16,794 nt of DNA from an uncultured Thiotrichaceae bacterium (GTDB taxonomy: Bacteria; Pseudomonadota; Gammaproteobacteria; Thiotrichales; Thiotrichaceae): NCBI GenBank assembly GCA_937931765.1, contig CALHAO010000059.1, positions 1-16,794 of the forward strand. Reading direction: 5' to 3'. Below the pieces are notes generated by a model. The model did no database searches, was not told the origin of the DNA, and was given only the letters and a program-made list of their open reading frames with translations. Within the stretch, counting starts at the first letter, position 1. Every line of letters begins with the position of its first letter. A program made the position numbers and the translations under genes. Shown here piece after piece: positions 8,643 through 14,134 of this stretch.

Positions 8643-10517
8643 TTACTGTCCCACACTCGCATCAGGTATAGCAACCACCTTAGCGTCAACCCAGCGTTCA
8701 GAAACAGTTTTTAAATCCCTCAATTCAAATGGTTTAGATAAGTAATCATCCATTCCTGCATCCAGACAGCGCTTCCGGCTACCAGCTTCAGTCGTCGCAG
8801 TCAGTGCAATAATGGGTGTTTTATTCCCCCCTGCCCTGATACGTCGTGTCGTTTCGTAACCATCAATACCTGGCATATTAATATCCATAAATACCAGATC
8901 AAACGCTTGGTCTTGCAATATTTTCAATGCCTGATAACCATCATCAGCAACCACTGTCGAAATACCAATCAAATTCAATAATTCTCTGGCCACCAACTGA
9001 TTAAGCTCATCATCCTCAACTAACAATGCCTGCCGTTCCGGGCCAGACTCAATCAAGCGGCTGGCAGGAATAGCTTTGCTTAATTCATCTAAAGCGCCAC
9101 TCAGTCTTTCTTTCCAGTTTGCATAACGCGCTTGTCCATCCGGCTTTTCTGTCTTCAGTTGAGCCATCATCTCATCCATGACTGAAAGCACCGGTTCAAG
9201 GTTGTCATTAATCTGGTTCAACAGACGTGAGTTATCCTGATGGGCAACATCCATCTGGTTTTCCAACAAGCTCAGAGTTTTATCTTTTTCAGTCAGCTCA
9301 TTACTGCGGGCAATAAGCCGTTCCTCAAGTACCTCACTGTAATGATTGAGCTTCTGCTCAGCCAAAGTGCGCAATTCGACTTCCTGATGCAGCGTTTCTG
9401 TTTTACGCTCGACGCTCAGGTGTAAACGGCGCACTAGCCAGAATAGCCCCATGCCAAGCACAAGCAGTACCAACAATGATGCAGCCATCATATAGACAAC
9501 GGAACTCAATCGCCCCAACCCCGAATCATCAGGATCATATAAAAAACCCTTTAAATAATGCGTGTTGTCTACCAGCTTCAGATTCACCATAATATCTGCC
9601 ATACGCTGCCAACGATCCGGGTTCATATGGCCTACCGCAACAATATCAGGATGCATCAATTTTACAGTCTGCTCCGCCTCATATTGTAAAAAATCCTGGG
9701 GGAATTCAGGTGATGCATAATGCTCCAAAATAATAGCGATGATTTCATCAGGGTGACGCATGGCATATTCCCAACCCTTTACCACCGCTCTACGCATCGC
9801 AGCCACTCTGTCCGGATTTTTGCGCAACTCTTGTTCTGTGGTGAAAAGCGCATCACCGTAAAAATCAATGCCATAACTAATGGGACGAATATAGTGTGCT
9901 TCTTCACCGGACTGCTTAATCAGATAAGGTTCACTGGTGAGATAACCATAATCAGCATCCAGCATATTATCCTGCAAGCTCTGTAAACCTTTAGGGTGTG
10001 GCAGATTAGCGGTAAGCTGTAGCGCATCCAGAGACACACCTTCATGAACAAACATCGCCGCTACTTCAACAATATTTTGCCGCTGAACCTGCATACCGAT
10101 ACGCTTACCCGCTAAATCATGTGGTGTCAGAAAATCAGAGGATTTCAGAGTAATTAAAACAGAAGGTGAATGCTGATAAATACTAGCAACCGCAATCAAT
10201 GGTTTACCGCGCAGGCGCTCATACAATAGCTCACCAGCCTCAACGCCATAAAAAGACTCATGTCCGGCTAATACTTTTTCAATAGGCGAAATACCAGGCC
10301 CGCCTTCTTTCAAAGTAACATCCAAACCTTCGTCTTGAAAAAAGCCTTTGTGCATCGCAGCATAGTAACCAGCAAACTGAAACTTATGCTTCCATTTCAG
10401 CTGGATAGTCACCGGAGACGCAACGAAGCCTTCCGCCAATACCACAACCGGTTGAGAGATGAGAAAACAAAATAATACTAATAAAAGTAATCGGGGGAAT
10501 TTTGACACTAATTTCAT
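8643..10517 (-). CDS. Membrane protein: NMT1/THI5-like periplasmic domain, TM helix, coiled coil, response-regulator receiver; no kinase domain
   Basis: A 624-aa signalling protein. Residues 1-29 form a signal peptide ending VVVLA. Residues about 33-325 are an NMT1/SsuA-like solute-binding domain (VTIQLKWKHKFQFAGYYAA, KGFFQDEGLDVTLKEGG, DADYGYLTSEPYLI), the fold that binds thiamine-pyrimidine precursors and similar small ligands. A transmembrane helix spans about 338-362, followed by a coiled coil (about 365-425) and a helical pair (about 426-485). Residues about 496-612 are a complete receiver: acidic Glu501/Asp502, phosphoacceptor Asp545 (VFMDINMPGIDGYE), Thr573 and Lys595 (SKPF). In related hybrid kinases a HisKA and an HATPase domain sit before the receiver. 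Here the helical pair resembles a HisKA hairpin, with Asp438 (QINDNLEPVL) where the phospho-His would be, and there is no ATPase domain. The frame is continuous, so this is not a sequencing frameshift. It heads the operon with DUF1028 and the M20 enzyme. Confidence 0.88.
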   Translation of the reverse strand: MKLVSKFPRLLLLVLFCFLISQPVVVLAEGFVASPVTIQLKWKHKFQFAGYYAAMHKGFFQDEGLDVTLKEGGPGISPIEKVLAGHESFYGVEAGELLYERLRGKPLIAVASIYQHSPSVLITLKSSDFLTPHDLAGKRIGMQVQRQNIVEVAAMFVHEGVSLDALQLTANLPHPKGLQSLQDNMLDADYGYLTSEPYLIKQSGEEAHYIRPISYGIDFYGDALFTTEQELRKNPDRVAAMRRAVVKGWEYAMRHPDEIIAIILEHYASPEFPQDFLQYEAEQTVKLMHPDIVAVGHMNPDRWQRMADIMVNLKLVDNTHYLKGFLYDPDDSGLGRLSSVVYMMAASLLVLLVLGMGLFWLVRRLHLSVERKTETLHQEVELRTLAEQKLNHYSEVLEERLIARSNELTEKDKTLSLLENQMDVAHQDNSRLLNQINDNLEPVLSVMDEMMAQLKTEKPDGQARYANWKERLSGALDELSKAIPASRLIESGPERQALLVEDDELNQLVARELLNLIGISTVVADDGYQALKILQDQAFDLVFMDINMPGIDGYETTRRIRAGGNKTPIIALTATTEAGSRKRCLDAGMDDYLSKPFELRDLKTVSERWVDAKVVAIPDASVGQ

Positions 10518-10523
10518 TAAACA

Positions 10524-10529
10524 ATTATA
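10524..10529 (-). promoter_or_regulatory. Candidate -10 element of the sensor operon
   Basis: TATAAT on the minus strand lies only 6 bases before the ATG of the sensor gene. Transcription would then start at or next to the start codon, giving a leaderless or nearly leaderless message. The gene's only Shine-Dalgarno-like tract, AGGG, is 13 nt from the ATG. No good -35 hexamer is visible, so this is tentative. Confidence 0.25.
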
Positions 10530-10649
10530 CCCTACAATTTTTCTGATAGATATTGAGAGAAATCATAACCCAGCTATTCCAAATAATAGTAAACCCCAAT
10601 TTTGACTATCCTTGTGCAAAGTGGGCAATCATAGTTCGTCACCCTAATT

Positions 10650-10677
10650 TTGTGAATAGTTCACAGATAAGTATCAT
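10650..10677 (+). promoter_or_regulatory. Candidate promoter and operator for the yqiJ-flotillin operon
   Basis: TTGTGA (10650-10655) and TATCAT (10672-10677) are 16 bp apart and could be -35 and -10 hexamers. The perfect palindrome TGTGAATAGTTCACA (10651-10665; 6-bp arms, 3-base centre) overlaps the -35 and spacer, where a repressor or activator could act. Its half sites resemble CRP half sites, but the spacing is one base short of the TGTGA-N6-TCACA consensus. The gap 10518-10779 also separates the two divergent operons, so one regulator could control both. Nothing else in the gap could be assigned. Confidence 0.3.
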
Positions 10678-10779
10678 AGGTTACGCTAATATTACCTTGT
10701 AAAAACACATAACAATAAAGCAAAACCAATACTAGGACGTAAAAATCCAAACAATTTATAACGAATAAAAGGCGAATAA

Positions 10780-11394
10780 ATGGAAGCATTCACTCATAAT
10801 ATTTTCACATTCCCTACTGTATTTTTCAGCGGGCTACTGGTGCTGGTCATTATTTACTGGTTAAGCGCGATGGTAGGCGTGGTCGATATTGATTCGGGTG
10901 ATGCTGACCTGGACGCTGATACCGATACTGGCATACTCGGTGGCTGGCTTAGCAAATTCAAGCTAGACGGCATTCCACTCACCATTACCTTATCTTTCAT
11001 TATCTTGGTGAGCTGGGTTCTATGTTTTCTGGCGGTGCATTTTATTTATCCCATGCTGCCCGAAACATGGGTACAAATCATGGTGGGGTTTTGGGCGCTA
11101 GTTATTACACCAGTTGTCGCCGCACTAATCATTTCGCCCTTATTACAACCGCTGAAACCACTGTTCAAAAAACAGCGTGTCACCAGTAATACTGACCTTG
11201 TCGGCCAGTATGCCATCGTGCGCAGCGGCAAAGTCACAGCCACCTTTGGTGAGGCTGAATTTCAGGACGGCGGCGCAGGGTTAATCATTAAAGTACGAGC
11301 CGACGAACCAAATCAGATTCGTCGCGGCGATCAGGTCGCTTTGCTCAGCCACGATGCAGCAGGCAGCACCTATCATGTGCGTGGCAGCAAATAA
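10780..11394 (+). CDS. yqiJ: YqiJ-like membrane protein with C-terminal OB-fold
   Basis: A 204-aa inner-membrane protein resembling E. coli YqiJ, a distant NfeD-like partner of flotillins. Three membrane helices are visible at about 12-32, 67-90 and 99-122. Between the first two lies an Asp-rich loop (about 36-50, DIDSGDADLDADTDT). Residues about 135-204 form the small beta-barrel (LVGQYAIVRSGKV, EAEFQDGGAGLIIKVRADE, RRGDQVALLSHD, STYHVRG), the OB-fold shared with NfeD. AGG precedes the ATG by 7 nt. The gene is followed after 79 bp by the flotillin, the same order as E. coli yqiJ-yqiK. The OB-fold is thought to contact the flotillin SPFH or coiled-coil part; that role is taken from NfeD/flotillin pairs, not seen here. 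It is the first gene of the right-hand operon. Confidence 0.87.
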   Translation: MEAFTHNIFTFPTVFFSGLLVLVIIYWLSAMVGVVDIDSGDADLDADTDTGILGGWLSKFKLDGIPLTITLSFIILVSWVLCFLAVHFIYPMLPETWVQIMVGFWALVITPVVAALIISPLLQPLKPLFKKQRVTSNTDLVGQYAIVRSGKVTATFGEAEFQDGGAGLIIKVRADEPNQIRRGDQVALLSHDAAGSTYHVRGSK

Positions 11395-11473
11395 GCCAGA
11401 TGCACCACACTATAATTCAGATCCAAACACTTAGACTTAGCATTTAATAAAAATTTAATTTCCGGAGAATATC

Positions 11474-13417
11474 ATGGGTACACTTTCAATCATGACGCTG
11501 GTCGTTGTGGCACTTATTGTTTTGGTTGTTATTGGCCTGGTGGTCATGATCACCCGCTTCTACGTTAAGGTGCCACAGGGCTGGGCGTTAATCGTTAACG
11601 ACACTAGCAGCACGCCTAAAGTTAAGTTTACCGGTGGCGTGGTTTGGCCGATCATTAATAAAAAAGAATTGATGAAAATCTCCCTGATCACGCTGCAGGT
11701 TGACCGTGCCAATAAAGATGGTCTGATTTGTAAAGATAATATCCGCGCTGATATTAGCGTGGCTTTTTATCTGAGAGTGAACGAAACCAGTCAGGATGTT
11801 TTGAAAGTCGCCAAGTCGATTGGTGTTGAGCGCGCTTCCGACCGTGATGCAGTACATGAACTATTCAATGCGAAATTCGCCGAAGCGCTGAAAACCGTAG
11901 GTAAGCAGATGAATTTTGTTGACCTGTTTGAAGACCGTATTGGCTTCCGCGACAAAATTGTTGAAGTGATTGGTAATGATCTGAATGGTTATGCGCTGGA
12001 AGATGTGGCGATTGATTACCTGGAACAGACACCGAAATCATCGCTTGATCCTAATAACATCCTTGATGCCGAGGGTATCCGTAAAATTACTGAGCTGACC
12101 GCAACGCACAATGTTCACACCAATAATCTGGAGCGTAATGAACAGCTAGCCATGAAGAAAAAAGACGTTGAAACACGCGAGGCGATGTTGGCACTGGAAC
12201 GCCAGGAAGCTGACGCCGAAGCCCGGCAACAACGTGAGATCGACACCATTCAGGCACGGGAAAGTGCTGAAACGGAAAAAGTCCGCGAGGAAGAACGTTT
12301 GCGCTCCGAACAGGCGCGGATTGCGACGCAGGAAAAGCTGGAGATTCTGGAAGAGAATAAAAAGCGTGAAGTAGAAGTAGCATCACACAACCGCCAGCGT
12401 GCGGTCGTCATCGAAGAAGAGAAAGTGATTCGCGCCAAAGAACTGGAAGTGGTTTCCCGTGAGCGTGAAGTCGAGTTACAGCGTATCGATAAAGAAAAGG
12501 CTGTGGAAGAACAGAAAAAGGAAATCGCCAACACAGTGCGTGAGCGCATTATGGTAGATAAAACTGTCGCTGAGCAGGAAGAAAAAATTAACGAAGTCCG
12601 CGCAGTATCCGAAGCTGAGCGCAATAAGCAGGTGATGATCCTGAAAGCGCAAGCTGAAGCCGAAGAAGAATTGGTAAAACAGGTCAAACAAGCTGAAGCC
12701 GATGAGACGAAAGCAACTCATAAAGCGCAGGAAATCAACATTATGGCAGCGGCTGAGCTGGAGGCTTCTGCTAAACAGGCGGATGCGAAGAAGAAACTGG
12801 CTGAAGGTATGCAAGCTGAACAGGCAGCGACCGGTTTAGCAAAAGCGCAGGTACGTGAAGCGGATGCGGCAGCACGTGAAATCGAAGGTCTGGCCGAGGC
12901 TAAGGTGATTGAAGCGACCACAGTTGCCCGTGGCAAAGAAGGCATGATGGAAGCTCAGGTTATGGAAGAAAAAATGGAAGCTGAGGCCAAAGGTGATGAA
13001 CTGATTGCACTGGCGAAAGCTCGCGGAGATAAAGAGAAAGGCTTCGCTGAAGCTGAAGTTATCCGTACCCGCTTTCAGGCTGAAGCTGATGGCTTGGTCG
13101 AGAAATTCAAAGCGATGGATCAGATGTCGGATGGTGCACGTGACCATGAAGAATTCCGCCTTAAACTGGAGAAAGAATTTGAGCGGGCGATGTCTGAAAT
13201 TGCGGCTAATGAGACGATGTCTATTGAGCAATCTAAGGCACTGGCAACAGCGTTGGCTAATGCTAATGTAGATATTGTGGGGGGTGACGGGGACTTCTTT
13301 AACTCGTTTGCCCGCTCGTTATCGCTGGGGAAGTCGATTGAAGGTGTGGTGTCGAAGAGTCCTACGGCTGAGCAGTTGATTCAGAAGTTTTTGGGTGGGG
13401 CTGGTAAGTCGGAGTAA
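11474..13417 (+). CDS. yqiK: YqiK-type flotillin (SPFH protein) with very long coiled coil
   Basis: Membrane-microdomain scaffold protein, 647 aa; E. coli YqiK is shorter, about 550 aa. Residues about 7-27 form one membrane anchor (MTLVVVALIVLVVIGLVVMI). The SPFH domain spans about 28-215 (FYVKVPQGWALIVNDTS, KFTGGVVWPIINK, CKDNIRADISVAFYLRVNE, GYALEDVAIDYLEQTPKSSLD). After THNVHTNNLERNEQL comes a long alpha-helical region, about 218-590, extremely rich in Glu, Ala, Lys, Arg and Gln with heptad character (blocks such as EAEVIRTRFQAEADGLVEKF). The C-terminal tail holds a low-charge segment (about 600-647, SFARSLSLGKSIEGVVSKSP, FLGGAGKSE). GGAG lies 6 nt before the ATG. Flotillins form ring or cage oligomers at the inner membrane and are tied to envelope stress and membrane fluidity. 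Downstream spacing to the YidD-like gene is 3 bp. Identification is secure from domain order and the YqiJ neighbour. Confidence 0.94.
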   Translation: MGTLSIMTLVVVALIVLVVIGLVVMITRFYVKVPQGWALIVNDTSSTPKVKFTGGVVWPIINKKELMKISLITLQVDRANKDGLICKDNIRADISVAFYLRVNETSQDVLKVAKSIGVERASDRDAVHELFNAKFAEALKTVGKQMNFVDLFEDRIGFRDKIVEVIGNDLNGYALEDVAIDYLEQTPKSSLDPNNILDAEGIRKITELTATHNVHTNNLERNEQLAMKKKDVETREAMLALERQEADAEARQQREIDTIQARESAETEKVREEERLRSEQARIATQEKLEILEENKKREVEVASHNRQRAVVIEEEKVIRAKELEVVSREREVELQRIDKEKAVEEQKKEIANTVRERIMVDKTVAEQEEKINEVRAVSEAERNKQVMILKAQAEAEEELVKQVKQAEADETKATHKAQEINIMAAAELEASAKQADAKKKLAEGMQAEQAATGLAKAQVREADAAAREIEGLAEAKVIEATTVARGKEGMMEAQVMEEKMEAEAKGDELIALAKARGDKEKGFAEAEVIRTRFQAEADGLVEKFKAMDQMSDGARDHEEFRLKLEKEFERAMSEIAANETMSIEQSKALATALANANVDIVGGDGDFFNSFARSLSLGKSIEGVVSKSPTAEQLIQKFLGGAGKSE

Positions 13418-13420
13418 GAC

Positions 13421-13777
13421 ATGAGCGTAGCAATCCGGTCAATCGAGGCTTATCAACGGCATATCTCGCCGCACAAAGGCTTTTGTTGTGCGTACCGGAT
13501 TGCTACTAATGAAGTGTCGTGCTCTGAATTCGCCAAACAGCGGATTGCGAACAGAGGTTTCTTTAAAGCACTGGCCGATATTCGTCAGCGCTTTAATGCG
13601 TGTAAACAGGCCGCCTTACAACTGCACAAGTCGTCAGAGAAGCAGAGGAAATCTAAGGGTGATACGTTTATGAATCGTTATTGTTCTTGTGACCCAAGCC
13701 CATGTTGTATGAGTTTACCTGAAAAAGGGGCTGCCGGGATGGGTGGTTGCGACGGGTGTGCTTGTACGCCGTTTTGA
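13421..13777 (+). CDS. Divergent YidD-like protein with Cys-rich C-terminal tail
   Basis: A 118-aa protein of the YidD (membrane insertion efficiency factor) type. The diagnostic core is present: YQRHISPHKGF (11-21), CAYRIATNEVSCSEFAK (23-39), then an amphipathic stretch with FFKALADIRQRFNACKQAA (about 47-65). Genuine YidD reads roughly 'YQ..ISP..G..CRF.PSCSEYA..A...HG..KG', so the Cys-x-Tyr-Arg and SCSE pieces match, but the segment between the cysteines is altered. After a Lys/Ser-rich linker, the last 33 residues hold seven cysteines (88, 90, 95, 96, 110, 113, 115; CSCDPSPCC and CDGCAC), suggesting metal binding or disulfides. GGAG, partly within the flotillin stop region, lies 6 nt before the ATG and the genes are 3 bp apart, so translation is coupled. 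It is not at the usual rnpA-yidC locus and is probably a specialised paralogue serving the flotillin operon. Confidence 0.75.
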   Translation: MSVAIRSIEAYQRHISPHKGFCCAYRIATNEVSCSEFAKQRIANRGFFKALADIRQRFNACKQAALQLHKSSEKQRKSKGDTFMNRYCSCDPSPCCMSLPEKGAAGMGGCDGCACTPF

Positions 13778-13808
13778 TAAACTAGCATTTTGTTCTATGG
13801 AGGTTGAC

Positions 13809-14093
13809 ATGAAATCAAAGAAACAACGACTGGAAGAAGCGCGTAGTTTGGTAAAAAAATATGCCAGCGACAATAAATCTATCGTGGATGAGTTTATTTG
13901 TGAACGTCGACAAGCTGCAATTGCAGAGGAGAAAGAGTATTCAGAAAATGCAAATCTTACCTTAGCAAATAAGGTAACGTTTGATCTGGATGCGGCAGCG
14001 TGGAAAAAATTCAATGCCGCATTAGATTGCCCTCCTGATAAGAATCCGCGTCTACAAGACTTGCTATCAAGAAAGCCAGTTTGGCAGAAGTGA
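13809..14093 (+). CDS. Orphan DUF1778 (TacA-type) antitoxin-like protein
   Basis: A 94-aa protein. Its second half matches the toxin-wrapping tail of DUF1778 antitoxins: KVTFDLDAAAWKKFNAALDCPP (about 55-76), then KNPRLQDLLSRKPVW. The first half contains SIVDEFICERRQAAI (about 24-38), comparable to the helix of the ribbon-helix-helix DNA-binding domain, but the initial beta strand (usually several Arg/Asn/Leu alternations) is absent or degenerate. The ATG at 13809 has GGAGG at 5 nt spacing; a frame-open extension to 13743 overlaps the YidD gene and is not used. No GNAT acetyltransferase toxin is adjacent, which is the usual partner of this family. The local AT content is higher than in the neighbouring yqiK, yidD-like and ATPase genes. 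It may be a remnant or a standalone regulator inserted in the operon. Confidence 0.7.
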   Translation: MKSKKQRLEEARSLVKKYASDNKSIVDEFICERRQAAIAEEKEYSENANLTLANKVTFDLDAAAWKKFNAALDCPPDKNPRLQDLLSRKPVWQK

Positions 14094-14134
14094 ATATTTT
14101 CCAAACCGACATCACCAAAAATAAGTAAAAAACC

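Noticed and set aside
8643..10517. Frameshift or assembly error as cause of the missing kinase domain
   Set aside because: The frame is open from signal peptide through receiver, with good heptad-like helix between; nothing resembling ATPase N/G boxes appears in other frames.
10651..10665. Canonical CRP site
   Set aside because: Central spacing is 5 bases rather than 6, so it was kept only as an unassigned palindrome.
11411..11416. TATAAT between yqiJ and yqiK as an internal promoter
   Set aside because: No acceptable -35 at 16-18 bp; AT-rich leaders give such hexamers by chance.
12250..12687. Long minus-strand open frame (145 aa) inside the flotillin gene
   Set aside because: It is antisense to the Glu/Ala/Lys-rich coiled coil, whose codon bias keeps the opposite frame open; the Ser/Arg-rich product resembles nothing.
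13743..13808. Upstream start for the DUF1778-like gene
   Set aside because: It overlaps the YidD-like gene; the ATG at 13809 has GGAGG at proper spacing.
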